A stretch of 64,000 bases of DNA from Desulfosarcina ovata subsp. ovata. GTDB taxonomy: Bacteria; Desulfobacterota; Desulfobacteria; Desulfobacterales; Desulfosarcinaceae. The stretch spans positions 186,001 to 250,000 of the forward strand of contig NZ_AP021879.1 of assembly GCF_009689005.1 (NCBI RefSeq), read 5' to 3'. The notes beneath the pieces were generated by a model, which searched no databases, was not told where the DNA came from, and saw only the letters and a program-made list of their open reading frames with translations. This document shows, one piece after another, positions 17,904-27,208 of this stretch; position 1 is the stretch's first letter; each line of letters starts with the position of its first letter. The position numbers and the translations under genes were made by a program.

Positions 17904-19637
17904 CTAATTAATGGCATCGGATTGGATTTGAGCATCGCTTGCTTCCGGCTCATCAGTTTTCACGGGGATGCGTATCTGAAAGGTGGTGCCTACATCCACG
18001 GCACTTTTTACGACGATCTCTCCGCCCATTTTATGGATGATGCCATAGCAGATAGAGAGTCCCAGACCGGTTCCGCTGCCCACCGGTTTGGTCGTAAAAA
18101 AAGGATCGAAAATACGGGCCAGGTTGGCTTTGGGGATTCCCGGTCCGTTATCGGCCACATCGATGATGATATTGCCTTCCTCCTGCCGCGCATTGACCTC
18201 CAGGCTCCCGCCGGTCTTGTCCATGGCGTCCAGCGCATTGTTGATCAGATTGAGAAAAACCTGCTGGAGTTCCGAGTGGGAGGCGGAAATGGCCGGCAGT
18301 TTCGGCTCCAGGTGGGTCACCAGCTCCACATTGCTGTATTTGGCGCGCTGGGCGGACAGGGAAACTACTTCCTCGATAAGCGGTCCGATCTCGAAGTCTT
18401 CTATCCGCGAATCGGTCTTGCGGGCAAAGCTGAGCAGTTTGTGAGTAATCGCCTTGCACCGCCGGCCCTGCGTGCGGATCTGGTTCAATGCGCGTTCAAA
18501 CTCCTTGATATCTTCTTCGCTTTTAAAGGCCCCATCTTCCATGAGATCCTGGAGCCAGCCGGCTTCTTCGACCATGATGGCAACCGGATTGTTGATTTCG
18601 TGAGCGATACCGGCGGCCAGCTCCCCAACCGAGGCCAGTTTGCCGGTCTCGATGACCTGCTGGTTCATGATCTCTTTCTCACGATCCGATGTGGAGATGC
18701 GCCGTACCATTTTGGCGGACATGGAGATGGCCAGGGCAACGATCACGATGCCACCCAGAACGAAAAAAACGATGGCGATTAGCTGGGCGTTACCCAAATC
18801 GGAAAATGCGTCCCGGCTGGCCTGTTTGTAGACCAGAAGCCAGTCGCCATCCTTCAGAAGAGCGGAGACATAGAGGCTTTTCACGCCCGCGCCGTCCAGC
18901 CGCTCCTCGATCTCAACGTCTTTGGCCATGCGCTCAAGGCTGGAAAAGTAGCGAGTGTAGATATCCAGGGTGGGCGTGAAATCGAAAATCGGTTTGGTCT
19001 GGAAACGGCCTTCCCGGTTGAGAATATAGGCAAATCCGGTTTCACCAATGCGCACGTTCTCCACCAGACGGTTGAAGGATACAAAATCGATGGTGGCCCG
19101 GATAATGTATTTCTGACCCTGCCAGGTCTTTCTGACCGTAATAATGAAGTGGGGGGTGCCGCGCAGTCCCAGAAATACATCGCTGGTGAAATAGCGGCTC
19201 TCGATGGCTTTCTTGAACCAGTCGGCATCGGCGTAACGCGCTTTCCCCAGCTTGAAGGGGCCGGCGTAAGCGATCTGGTCACCCTGCTCGTTAATGATGC
19301 CAAGGTCGACAAAGACGGTTCCGTAGACGTTTTGAAGGCGTGCGAAATGTTTACCGATGATGCCGTTCAATTCAAGCTGGCCGAAGTCGATGTTGTCGGC
19401 GAGAAAACGGATATTCTGAAGTTTCTCTTCCAGGAACCCGTCGATATTTTGCTTGTGCTTGAGAACCAGCTCTTCGAGATGGTCAAAAACTTTCTCATGA
19501 TAGGAGGCACTGAACTGGTTGAGGATAATTGCGGTGACGATAACCATGGGTGCCAGGGAGATGATCATCACCAGAAGCACCATATTACGGGTCAGTGATC
19601 GGTAGTACGGGGATAAGGATTTGGGTTTCTGGTTCAT
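17904..19637 (-). CDS. Cache-domain sensor histidine kinase
   Basis: Membrane kinase of 577 residues. A transmembrane helix near 17-38 is followed by a periplasmic dCache-type sensor (about 45-280) with [23 protein letters not shown], typical of small-molecule-binding Cache domains. The second helix is near 290-312. HisKA H-box: [17 protein letters not shown]. HATPase_c: [26 protein letters not shown]. It is the first gene of the minus-strand signalling block and likely phosphorylates the three receivers behind it. The ligand is unknown. Confidence 0.9.
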   Translation of the reverse strand: MNQKPKSLSPYYRSLTRNMVLLVMIISLAPMVIVTAIILNQFSASYHEKVFDHLEELVLKHKQNIDGFLEEKLQNIRFLADNIDFGQLELNGIIGKHFARLQNVYGTVFVDLGIINEQGDQIAYAGPFKLGKARYADADWFKKAIESRYFTSDVFLGLRGTPHFIITVRKTWQGQKYIIRATIDFVSFNRLVENVRIGETGFAYILNREGRFQTKPIFDFTPTLDIYTRYFSSLERMAKDVEIEERLDGAGVKSLYVSALLKDGDWLLVYKQASRDAFSDLGNAQLIAIVFFVLGGIVIVALAISMSAKMVRRISTSDREKEIMNQQVIETGKLASVGELAAGIAHEINNPVAIMVEEAGWLQDLMEDGAFKSEEDIKEFERALNQIRTQGRRCKAITHKLLSFARKTDSRIEDFEIGPLIEEVVSLSAQRAKYSNVELVTHLEPKLPAISASHSELQQVFLNLINNALDAMDKTGGSLEVNARQEEGNIIIDVADNGPGIPKANLARIFDPFFTTKPVGSGTGLGLSICYGIIHKMGGEIVVKSAVDVGTTFQIRIPVKTDEPEASDAQIQSDAIN

Positions 19638-19942
19638 GGGCCATCCTGGTGTAAAACTATTCTGAGTAAATGGTTAACAACCTCCGCCGCTTCTTACTCA
19701 ATCAAGTTCGATGCCATATCCGAAAAAAACCGATTATAATTGTAACTATTTGAAAAATATTTATAAAATTAAATGTTCCGCGATAGGTTGGTGAAGTGTA
19801 AAAGAACTTGACTGTCAGAAATTTTTACAGGTTGTAAATGATCGGAACAATATATCCGAGATATCGTCAGATCTTTTTACAACTCGAAAAGGCTTTTTAC
19901 ATGCCGAATTCCAAGTTTCTCTATGGCTGATTTTTCTGAGGA
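19638..19942. other. Intergenic region, no gene seen
   Basis: About 305 AT-rich bases between trpS and the Cache kinase gene. It presumably holds the promoter of the signalling block. Repeated TTTTTACA and TTGTAA words are visible, including an ACAGGTTGTAA segment, but I cannot assign a defined operator. No ORF or RNA gene was recognised. Confidence 0.5.
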
Positions 19943-20956
19943 CTATCCCCCGATGGGTCGAATTCCGGTTGCCCGGCGGATTTCAGCCAGAAAAGGCACG
20001 CTGTATTCCCGGGCTCGCTGGGCCCCCTTCTGGAGGGTGGACTCGATATAGCCCGGGTCGGCGACCAGTTCCTCGTAGCGGCGCCGGGGCGCTTCGAGAA
20101 CCGCATTGATGGTTTCGAACAGAATCTGTTTCATCTCACCCCAGCCGATTCCCTGGGCATAGCGCTGGCGCATGGCAGCGACCGCATCGGCATCGGCAAA
20201 GGCCCGGTAGATGGAAAACAGACTGCTGGTATCCGGGTCCTTGGGCGCTTCCGGCGGAGACGTATCGGTTTTGATCTTCATGATCAGTTTGCGCAGTTTT
20301 TTCTCCGGTAGGAACAACGGGATGGTGTTGTTGTAGCTTTTGCTCATCTTGCGGCCGTCCAGGCCGGTCAGGACCGCCGAGTCTTCATCCACCACCGCCT
20401 CGGGCGGAACCAGCAGTTCGCCAAAGTGATGGTTGAAGCGCAGGGCAATGTCGCGGGCCATTTCCAGGTGCTGGATCTGGTCGCGGCCGACCGGCACCTT
20501 GGATGCCTTGAACATGAGGATGTCCGCTGCCATGAGAATCGGGTAGCTGAACAATCCCATGATGATTCCCTGGTCCGGGTCACGGGTGCCGGCGGTTTCG
20601 TTTTCCGCCACCGCGGCCTTGTATGCATGGGCCCGGTTCATGAGACCTTTGGCGGTCATACAGGTCAGTATCCAGGTCAGTTCCGGAATTTCATGGATGT
20701 CACTCTGGCGATAAAAAATGGCGTTGTCCGTGTCCAGCCCCAAAGCGATCCAGGCCGCCGCCACTTCCATGCTGCTCTGGTTGACCCGCTCGGGGTCGTG
20801 GCATTTGATCAGGCTGTGGTAATCGGCCAGAAAATAAAAACTTTGCACATTGCGATCCCGGCTGGCCTCGATGGCCGGCCGGATGGCGCCGACGTAATTT
20901 CCCAAATGCGGTGTGCCGGTGGTGGTGATACCGGTCAGAACGATCTGTTTGGACAT
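19943..20956 (-). CDS. trpS: Tryptophanyl-tRNA synthetase
   Basis: Charges tRNA-Trp. A class I synthetase of 337 residues. The HIGH-type motif is TGTPHLGNY near residue 12, and the KMSKS motif appears as GRKMSKSYNN at about 203-212, followed by the anticodon-recognition helices. Length is normal. It is transcribed alone, with 305 bases before the signalling block and the repeat region upstream. Confidence 0.95.
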   Translation of the reverse strand: MSKQIVLTGITTTGTPHLGNYVGAIRPAIEASRDRNVQSFYFLADYHSLIKCHDPERVNQSSMEVAAAWIALGLDTDNAIFYRQSDIHEIPELTWILTCMTAKGLMNRAHAYKAAVAENETAGTRDPDQGIIMGLFSYPILMAADILMFKASKVPVGRDQIQHLEMARDIALRFNHHFGELLVPPEAVVDEDSAVLTGLDGRKMSKSYNNTIPLFLPEKKLRKLIMKIKTDTSPPEAPKDPDTSSLFSIYRAFADADAVAAMRQRYAQGIGWGEMKQILFETINAVLEAPRRRYEELVADPGYIESTLQKGAQRAREYSVPFLAEIRRATGIRPIGG

Positions 20957-21299
20957 GAATCCATCCTGTTTTTGGTTTCAGTGGTTAGCATTGTCCGGCA
21001 CGGCGTGTGGGACCGGTTGCCGGAAAGATCAGGGTCGCGGAAAACAATAAATATCCCCTGAAATCGTCAACAGTGGCTTATACGGTATATCTCTCGGTGA
21101 AATCAAGCCATGCGTCATGATTCCCGGTGCTTTTCTTTTAACGGTCGTTGATCCGTATTAGGAAGGATGGTCCGCTGGCCGTCGACGTGTCCGGAACCAT
21201 GGATGGTGACCAGCGGCGGGGATGCTTTGTTCAACTCAAGCAAAGGATTGGGATAAGGCCACCTGTGTCACCAAAAACGGAAACCCAGTCTACCGCGGA
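20957..21299. other. Intergenic region upstream of trpS, no gene seen
   Basis: About 340 bases holding the trpS leader and promoter region. No T-box-like leader, tRNA or convincing ORF was recognised. Confidence 0.4.
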
Positions 21300-21870
21300 C
21301 CCGTAGGAGCGGCCCTGGCCGCGAAAATTTGATCGGTCGCAGGCGTGGCCAGTTCCTACCGCCTGCCTCAACCTCCTTCAGCCGAAGCCGCCTATCTCCG
21401 CCTTACGCAGTAGGCGCGGCCCATGGCCGCGAAAAAAGCTTGTCGCAGCCAAGGGCAGCTCCTCCTACAACCGAGGCAAGGATGAACTTTAGCGCTGCAT
21501 TAACCTGCCGTATTTTGTAGGAGCGGTTCTTAACCGCGACCAATCTTTTCCCTAAATGCCTACAGCCTGAACCCCTGCCTATCTATTCTTATCGCAGCCA
21601 GGGGCAGCTCCTACAACCGGAGCATGAATGAACGACGGCGCTGCATTAACCTGCCGTGCCTTGTAGGAGCGGTTCTTAACCGCGACAAATCGTTTCCCTA
21701 AATGCCTACAGCCTGGAACCCCTGCCTATCTATTCTTATCGCAGCCAGGGGCAGCTCCTACAACCGGAGCATGAATGAACGACGGCGCTGCATTAACCTG
21801 CCGTGCCTTGTAGGAGCGGTTCTTAACCGCGACCAATCTTTTCCCTAAACACCTACGGCCTAACCCCCTA
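21300..21870. repeat. REP-like extragenic palindromes with a 146-bp tandem repeat
   Basis: The motif GTAGGAGCGG...CCGCGA, with its inverted partner GCAG...GGGCAGCTCCTAC, recurs at least five times. From 21516 the unit TGTAGGAGCGGTTCTTAACC restarts at 21662 and 21809, a period of 146-147 bases with near-identical content, the third copy being partial. The motif resembles the REP palindromes found between genes in many proteobacteria. No ORF fits. The array abuts the decayed lexA-like gene at the outer edge of the integron. Confidence 0.75.
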
Positions 21871-22168
21871 TCTTCCTTTTCAAGGTTTTCGATGACTTCC
21901 ATGGGTTGGCCGGCGGCGATCGTTCCAATCAACGGAATGCCGGGACCGAACACATCTCTGTTAAACCGCCAGGCGCGTTTTTCCCCGGTTCGGCCACAAG
22001 GTAGCCCTTGTCCTCGAGAAGGTTCAGGATGCGGTGGATGCCGGCCGGACCGCTCAGCCCGAAATGGGCGCAAATTTCGCGCACCGTGGGGGCCATGCGA
22101 TGCTCCTGCTGGAAAGTAATAATGAATTCCAATACGCTTTGCTGCCTGGGGGTGAGATCGGATGTCAT
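21870..22168 (-). pseudogene. lexA-like repressor remnant next to intI
   Basis: The first frame (22168 leftwards) encodes the LexA winged-helix domain: LTPRQQSVLEFI, APTVREICAHFGL, IHRILNLLEDKGYL. At the homopolymer run at 21978-21986 the frame is lost. The second frame then continues as KRAWRFN and IPLIGTIAAGQPMEVIE, which matches the LexA linker and its Ala-Gly self-cleavage site. The Ser/Lys protease domain is missing; the REP array begins there. Its ATG overlaps the intI stop (ATGA), so intI and this gene were one operon. It may still make a short DNA-binding fragment of about 78 residues. Confidence 0.75.
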
Positions 22169-23220
22169 ACGGATGCCATGCTTTCTTTATTGAAAAGGGT
22201 ATCTCCAGGACTCTGCACGCCCTTACCGCCACGATTGAGCACATGGGTGTAGATCATGGTGGTGGATACGTCTTTGTGTCCGAGGAGCTCTTGAACCGTT
22301 CTTATGTCATACCCGCTTTCCAGCAGGTGGGTGGCGAAGCTGTGGCGTAGCGAATGGCAACTTCCGGCCTTGGTGATTCCGCTTTTGCGGATAGCGCTCC
22401 TTATTGCCCGTTGGGGGACGGTTTCGGAAATATGGTGCCGCCGTTCGATGCCGGTTCTCGGGTCGATGGATCGACGAGAGGCCTGAAAAACATACTGCCA
22501 CGGCCAACTCCGATTGGCGTTGCGATATTTTCTTTCCAGTGCATATGGCAGATACACGGCCCCAAAGCCATCAGCCAAATCGGTTTCATGAATCTTTTTA
22601 ACCCGTTGCAAATGCCGCTTTAGCTCATCGACAATGATTTTGGGAAGCATGGTCACACGGTCTTTATGCCCCTTACCATCTCTGACAACAATTTGATGGT
22701 AGCCGAAATCCACATCCTTAACCCGCAATCGAACGCACTCCATTACCCTTAATCCGGCACCGTATAATAATTGCCCCATGAGCCAGTGGACGCCATTGAG
22801 CTGCAGCAGGATCTGTCTCACTTCCTCACAGGTGAAAACGACTGGAAGCTTGGACGGTTTCTTGGCCCGAATAACATTTTCAAAATTGCCGAGATCCATC
22901 TTTAACACCTGCCGATATAGAAAAACGAGGGCGCACAAGGCTTGATTTTGGGTGGAACTAGTTACCTTTCGGTTAACGGCCAAATGGGTTAAGAACGCAC
23001 TGATATGTTTTTCATTAAGGTCCTTGGGATGCCGTTTGTTATGAAATAGGATGTAGCGTCTTACCCATTCTGTATACGTGTTCTCGGTGCGAATACTATA
23101 ATGCTTGCACCTTATGACATCACGTACCTGATCGAGAAGCCTCGGCTTAAGTCCGGTTCGGTCAGTGTCAATTGCGGATTCAGGCCGTTGCAGGGTTGAT
23201 GATTTTAACGGTGTTGCCAT
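22165..23220 (-). CDS. intI: Integron integrase
   Basis: Tyrosine recombinase (351 residues) that inserts and excises gene cassettes at attI and attC. Catalytic set: R158 (YGAGLRVME), H289 and R292 ([14 protein letters not shown]), H315 ([10 protein letters not shown]), Y324 (MIYTHVL). The IntI-specific extra helix region is present at about 215-265 ([17 protein letters not shown], then [13 protein letters not shown]) and distinguishes it from XerC/D. The frame is intact. It points away from the cassettes, the usual layout of chromosomal integrons. Regulation by SOS would be expected from the linked lexA relic, but no LexA box was recognised. Confidence 0.95.
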   Translation of the reverse strand: MATPLKSSTLQRPESAIDTDRTGLKPRLLDQVRDVIRCKHYSIRTENTYTEWVRRYILFHNKRHPKDLNEKHISAFLTHLAVNRKVTSSTQNQALCALVFLYRQVLKMDLGNFENVIRAKKPSKLPVVFTCEEVRQILLQLNGVHWLMGQLLYGAGLRVMECVRLRVKDVDFGYHQIVVRDGKGHKDRVTMLPKIIVDELKRHLQRVKKIHETDLADGFGAVYLPYALERKYRNANRSWPWQYVFQASRRSIDPRTGIERRHHISETVPQRAIRSAIRKSGITKAGSCHSLRHSFATHLLESGYDIRTVQELLGHKDVSTTMIYTHVLNRGGKGVQSPGDTLFNKESMASV

Positions 23221-23387
23221 GGCGCCTCCGGGATTTGTATCATGCCTATAATGTTATTGAATTATGGGGAAAATTGGTATAACTGTACTTTACATATGCC
23301 CGATTCGTTCCAATAATTCATTCTTGTAAAGACCGAATGGTAACATTTGTTCACATGGTAGACCAAGTGGCCCCAATAGTCAAACTA

Positions 23388-23451
23388 TTAGCAGCCCATT
23401 TGGGCTGCTAATCCGGCGTGTGCTGGAAATAGAAGCCCAATTGGGCTTCTA
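23388..23451. promoter_or_regulatory. Twin palindromes in the intI-attI interval
   Basis: Two inverted repeats share the core AGCCCA..TGGGCT. The first (23388-23411) has 11-base arms TTAGCAGCCCA / TGGGCTGCTAA with a 2-base centre. The second (23430-23451) is a perfect palindrome with 11-base halves (TAGAAGCCCAA). Their centres are 41 bases apart, about four helical turns. They may bind a repressor of the cassette promoter or of intI, or be accessory integrase sites. The rest of 23221-23552 contains no gene. Confidence 0.6.
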
Positions 23452-23511
23452 AACCGATTTCGTCTGCAAAATGGTCGTATTACAAGGCGGCTATTAGGCC
23501 GTCTAAACTAG

Positions 23512-23519
23512 GTTGGCCG
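23512..23519 (+). other. attI/first-cassette crossover (GTTGGCCG)
   Basis: The G^TT crossover joining attI to the first cassette. The following bases (TTGGCCG) are the reverse complement of the R'' box CGGCCAAC at 24208, which proves they belong to that cassette. attI proper is to the left, in the roughly 290 bases after the intI start. Confidence 0.8.
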
Positions 23520-23552
23520 CAGTCATAGACCGTAAATAATAAAGGAGGAAAA

Positions 23553-24206
23553 ATGAAGGTATTAGGTGTGTCAGGGTCGCCTATAAAAAACAGTAACACT
23601 GATAGAGCGCTTAAAGCAGTCCTATCAGCAACAGGATGTGAATCGGAATTTATTAAGCTAATAGATTACACCGTTGCTCCTTGCAGAGCTTGTCTAGGGT
23701 GTCTCGAAACCAATCAATGCGTTATAAAAGATGATGGTATTAAATTAGCTGAGAAAGCAAAAAATGCAGATGCGTTAGTAATCGCGGGGTTCACCCCATA
23801 CTCCTCGCTCGATTCACGCACCAAAGCTTTTATCGAACGGTTGTATCCATTACGTCATAAAAATGGATTTATGGCTACCAAACCAGGAGGTGCCGTCATT
23901 ACGTGCTGTGTCTCAGAAGGTAATGATGCATTACCTCCCGCATGCCAAATGGGTGTTAACGCTGTCCAGTTTTACATGATGGAAGAAGGAATGAACTTTG
24001 TAGGTGCTGTGAAAGTTCAAGGGAATGTCCCATGTGTAAAATGTGGAAGTGGAGACGAATGTAAAATGTCTGGCATAAAAATGCTTTATGGAGAAAACGC
24101 AACCGTCGATACCGTTGGCATAAAAACATTTGAAGATCAATCAATAGCAGTTGAAGCCGCAACCGAACTGGGAAGAAAAATCGCTCAAGCCTTAAAGAAG
24201 CCTTAA
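23553..24206 (+). CDS. Iron-sulfur flavoprotein / NADPH-dependent FMN reductase (cassette 1)
   Basis: A 217-residue flavodoxin-fold protein: phosphate loop GVSGSPIKNSNTD at the N-terminus, GGAVITCC and YSSLDSRTKAFIERLYPLR typical of the FMN-reductase/Isf family. A compact cysteine motif CRACLGCLETNQC (about residues 46-58) would bind an [Fe-S] cluster. A second group, CVKCGSGDEC, lies near 161-170. It probably shuttles electrons in the cytoplasm; partner unknown. It has a strong AAGGAGG ribosome site. Being first in the array, it would be the cassette best expressed from an integron promoter. Confidence 0.83.
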   Translation: MKVLGVSGSPIKNSNTDRALKAVLSATGCESEFIKLIDYTVAPCRACLGCLETNQCVIKDDGIKLAEKAKNADALVIAGFTPYSSLDSRTKAFIERLYPLRHKNGFMATKPGGAVITCCVSEGNDALPPACQMGVNAVQFYMMEEGMNFVGAVKVQGNVPCVKCGSGDECKMSGIKMLYGENATVDTVGIKTFEDQSIAVEAATELGRKIAQALKKP

Positions 24207-24207
24207 A

Positions 24208-24283
24208 CGGCCAACAAATGCATTCACTCAGACCGGTGTTACGCTGCCGCTCCACACCGGCTGGTGATGCTGGCGTTGGTTGC
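24208..24283 (+). other. attC site 1
   Basis: R'' CGGCCAAC (24208-24215) and R' GTTGGTTGC (24275-24283) with imperfect L arms (TGCATTC / GATGC) and an inner stem ACCGGTGT / ACACCGG. About 76 bases. Confidence 0.85.
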
Positions 24284-24290
24284 ATGAAAA

Positions 24291-24737
24291 ATGAATGAAC
24301 AAGCTTTACAACATTTCAGATCTGTTTGCAGGCGTGAGTTCCAGTTTCTTATTGACGAATTCGGCTTTGCTTCGGCGCCCCTGCCTAAAGGCAAGTATGT
24401 AAATCAGTTCCAGTTTCGCTTGTCTAATGGGGCCATCACTTTAGTTGTTGAGGGCGTTAGTTACGGAATGGATGCCATGGTTTCCCTTGAAGACAAACAC
24501 GATCGTTCGGTTGGAGTCAGATGCTTGGTACCCGGCTGGAAACCGTTCGCAAAACGAAAAAAGAAAAAGAAGAAAAACATCCTAAACCAAGACCAACAGA
24601 TCGCGCGGTCAGCAGTATTGCTCAAAGACCATGGGACCGACATCCTTAACGGAGATCTGGAACGTTTCAATAAGATCGGGGATAGAATCAATCATATTAT
24701 GCAAAGATTCAAAGAACAAAGGGCAACCAACCAATAA
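24291..24737 (+). CDS. Hypothetical cassette protein (cassette 2)
   Basis: 148 residues, soluble, unrecognised. The N-terminal half (REFQFLIDEFGFASAPLP) looks like a small alpha/beta domain. A Lys run (about residues 88-94) separates it from a helical C-terminus. The last codons overlap the R'' box of its own attC, so the attC helps code the C-terminus. No neighbour gives a functional hint. Confidence 0.6.
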   Translation: MNEQALQHFRSVCRREFQFLIDEFGFASAPLPKGKYVNQFQFRLSNGAITLVVEGVSYGMDAMVSLEDKHDRSVGVRCLVPGWKPFAKRKKKKKKNILNQDQQIARSAVLLKDHGTDILNGDLERFNKIGDRINHIMQRFKEQRATNQ

Positions 24738-24782
24738 ATTCAGCCGACCCCAAAAGCCGGGCGGCTGATTAAATCGTTATAC
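24723..24782 (+). other. attC site 2 (short type)
   Basis: R'' GCAACCAAC (24723-24731) is the exact reverse complement of the cassette start GTTGGTTGC at 24275. L arms TTCAGCCG / CGGCTGAT. R' GTTATAC (24776-24782). 60 bases. Confidence 0.88.
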
Positions 24783-24815
24783 GTCGTACCAAAAAGTAAT
24801 AGGGGGGTAGAGAAA

Positions 24816-25127
24816 ATGTCTATGGATCAGCTAAACAAAATAAAAGAAATACTTGAAAATCATGTCGGAAAAGAAAATCAGATAAGTTCTGGAGATATTG
24901 GCCCCCAAATCGGTATCCAAGAGGATGCAACCCACGTTCAAGTACGAAACCTCATTCGCGAAGCCATTGAGAAATTAAGGATACCAATCGGAGGTAGTAG
25001 CCGTGGATATTATCTTATTAAAGATGAGGCTGAATTAAAGCAATACACTGATAGCATTGATAAAAGAATGGAAAAGATGAAAAAAAGAAAAGAAATTATT
25101 GAGCAAGCTTTTGATGAGTATTATTAA
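24816..25127 (+). CDS. Small winged-helix-like protein (cassette 3)
   Basis: 103 residues. The middle (SSGDIGPQIGIQEDATHVQV, then IREAIEKLRIPIGGSSRGYY) resembles a small winged-helix fold ending in the wing GSSRGYYLI. A charged helix closes the protein. It could be a DNA-binding regulator of the kind found in phages and restriction loci; targets unknown. A G-rich ribosome site (AGGGGGGTAG) precedes the ATG. Confidence 0.55.
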   Translation: MSMDQLNKIKEILENHVGKENQISSGDIGPQIGIQEDATHVQVRNLIREAIEKLRIPIGGSSRGYYLIKDEAELKQYTDSIDKRMEKMKKRKEIIEQAFDEYY

Positions 25128-25132
25128 TTTCC

Positions 25133-25265
25133 GTATAACCACTGCTTTCACACTCGACCGGGCGGGTCCAGGCATTTTTTGGGTAGCCTTTTTTTCATTT
25201 ATTTCTAAAGTTTTTTGACCCATCCCCCTTACCCACCGCCCGGCCGGTGAAGCAATCGTTGGACG
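25133..25265 (+). other. attC site 3 (long type)
   Basis: R'' GTATAAC (25133-25139) mirrors the cassette start GTTATAC. L arms TGCTTTCAC / GGTGAAGCA, inner GACCGGGCGGG / CCGCCCGGCC. R' GTTGGACG (25258-25265). 133 bases. Confidence 0.88.
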
Positions 25266-25299
25266 AATGCTGCCGAGCAGCAGGAAGTAGATTGAAAGA

Positions 25300-25512
25300 A
25301 TGGGCAAAGGAAAGCGACTTAAGAAGTTGAGAAGAACATCCGAAGCATCCTTTTCTGATAAGTTTCAGGAGACGTTTACCAGGAACTTCCAGAAAGAGTT
25401 GAAAAACTCCGAATTGTGGGATGAAATTGTTGCCCAGTATGGTGAAAAACGTGCCCTGGAACTCATCAGGGAATGCAAGGCGGAAGTAAAGACAGACATG
25501 GAAATAAAATGA
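25300..25512 (+). CDS. Small charged protein before the HUH transposase (cassette 4)
   Basis: 70 residues, Lys/Glu-rich and helical, beginning MGKGKRLKKLRR. Its stop overlaps the transposase start (ATGA at 25509-25512), so the two are translated together. I do not recognise the family. A helper or regulator of the transposase is the simplest idea. Confidence 0.55.
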   Translation: MGKGKRLKKLRRTSEASFSDKFQETFTRNFQKELKNSELWDEIVAQYGEKRALELIRECKAEVKTDMEIK

Positions 25513-26699
25513 AAGCCGGGATTGTTCAGCAGATATTCAACGATCATTTCGAGGAATACCGGAAAGGCCGCATTTTAGATGCCCGGCAATGGCGGGCGGC
25601 CTGGGACATCATGACCTGCCAGACGCCGGAAAAGGGATACCATGTGGATGAATGCCCGAACGGCGATTACCGGGTGATCCTGCCCAATTCGTGCAAGAAC
25701 CGGTCGTGTCCGCGGTGTGGTTCGACCGAGACCCAATTGTGGCTGGAGCGCAGACGGTCTCAAGCCCTTGACTGTCCCTATTTTCATGTGGTGATAACGA
25801 TCAGTCATGATCTGCATGGCATCTGGAGGGCCAATCGAAAGCTGTTCACGGGGCATATGATGCGTAGCGCATGGGGTTCCTTGCAGGAGCTTTTGAGTGA
25901 CTGTCGCTGGCTGGGTGGTCTACCCGGGGTGATCGCGGTCTTTCAGAGTTGGGACGATGACCTTCGCGAGCATTGCCATCTTCATTTAATCGTGACCGCC
26001 GGCGGCTTGACCCCCGATGGCCGGTGGGTGAGCGCCAGGAAAGACATGCTGGTATACACGCCGGTGCTCGCGTCGAAGTTCAGGGGCAAGTTTCTGGATT
26101 CCCTCAGGCAAGGATTCAACCCCCTGACTAAAACCGGCCGGCCGAAGCCGTCGGAGCAGTTACTGTCTCCGCCGCCTGGCAAAAGGGTTCAACAATGCCT
26201 GAATCTACTCAACAAGCTCGGCCGGGTTCGCTGGCACGCCGACATCGAGCCGGCTTACGAGCATGCCAACGGGATTTTCAAATACGTCGGCCGGTACATC
26301 CGCCGGGGACCGATCTCTGAAAAGCGGATTGTGGGTTATGATGGGGATAAGGTAACCATCGCCTATGCGCATCCGGAAAAGCATGAGAGGCCGACCTTCA
26401 AGCTGGATGCACAGACATTTATCCGTCGCCTGTTGGATCATGTACCGGAGAAGGGAACGCATCTGGTCAGATCCTACGGTCTTTTCCATCCAACCCAGTT
26501 GGAAAAACTGAATCTGGCACGAGCGTGTCTGGGCCAAAAGGCGTATGTCCCCGGAATCGAGCGACCGACGACCATTGAGTTGCTGCGCCAAATGTTCCCG
26601 GATCTTTCTGAAACCCGTTGTCCGCATTGCGGGGAGATACTTCGCACCGTTTTTGTCTACCGTGGCGGCCATACCGAGCCCTGGAGGCTGGCCGCATGA
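25509..26699 (+). CDS. IS91-family HUH transposase (cassette 4)
   Basis: About 396 residues from ATG 25509. The N-terminal zinc-binding module has CPNGDY..SCKNRSCPRCGSTE. The HUH nickase motif is EHCHLHLIV near residue 155, and the tyrosine region is FKYVGRYIRRGPIS. These are the marks of rolling-circle IS91-type transposases (Y2_Tnp/Zn_Tnp_IS91). The gene and its small leader ORF fill the whole cassette between attC3 and attC4; no other cargo is visible. Confidence 0.87.
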   Translation: MKAGIVQQIFNDHFEEYRKGRILDARQWRAAWDIMTCQTPEKGYHVDECPNGDYRVILPNSCKNRSCPRCGSTETQLWLERRRSQALDCPYFHVVITISHDLHGIWRANRKLFTGHMMRSAWGSLQELLSDCRWLGGLPGVIAVFQSWDDDLREHCHLHLIVTAGGLTPDGRWVSARKDMLVYTPVLASKFRGKFLDSLRQGFNPLTKTGRPKPSEQLLSPPPGKRVQQCLNLLNKLGRVRWHADIEPAYEHANGIFKYVGRYIRRGPISEKRIVGYDGDKVTIAYAHPEKHERPTFKLDAQTFIRRLLDHVPEKGTHLVRSYGLFHPTQLEKLNLARACLGQKAYVPGIERPTTIELLRQMFPDLSETRCPHCGEILRTVFVYRGGHTEPWRLAA

Positions 26700-26928
26700 C
26701 ACCATCAACGTCCACTTTTTCAACCGATGCAGATCGCATATGGCATCGTTGCGCCAAAAACATGAAGAAGCCGGCTGCATTTACACAAGTTCACCCGCGT
26801 TTAAATGATTTTTCCTCAAACATGGATCAACATTGTGTGAAACTGGCAGGCATGGCATCAGAAAGAGCTTGTTTTGGGAGATTGTGGATTTCAGAAAAAT
26901 CCATATACTGGATTCCCGTTTGACGCAT

Positions 26929-27065
26929 CGTCCAACCAACAGGATGATACTGACAAGCCTGGTCTTGGTTCTTAATTGCTAAATCGAGGATTTATTGCAA
27001 GCTGTTTCCAAAAGGCATAGACCTACTATTAAACCCGGCTTGCAGCATATCCTGAACGTTGGACT
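26929..27065 (+). other. attC site 4 (long type)
   Basis: R'' CGTCCAAC (26929-26936) mirrors the cassette start GTTGGACG at 25258, so cassette 4 is intact around the transposase. L arms CAGGATGATACTGACAAGCC and its partner GGCTTGCAGCATATCCTG. R' GTTGGACT (27058-27065). The 229 bases between the transposase stop and this site hold no clear gene. Confidence 0.88.
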
Positions 27066-27208
27066 AAGCCGCTACGCGGCAGCTAACCCACCAGAATTTC
27101 TGTAATTCTTTCCTCATTTCCGGTTTTTCTCCGATTTTATTATAATTCCCTCCATCGGTATAACTCCGAAAATCTCATATTTATCTCATTAATCAAAGGA
27201 GGGAACTC

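Noticed and set aside
21516..21870. Possible CRISPR array because of regular repeats
   Set aside because: The period is about 146 bases and the 'spacers' are repeated too; no cas gene is present. It is a tandem repeat with REP-like palindromes.
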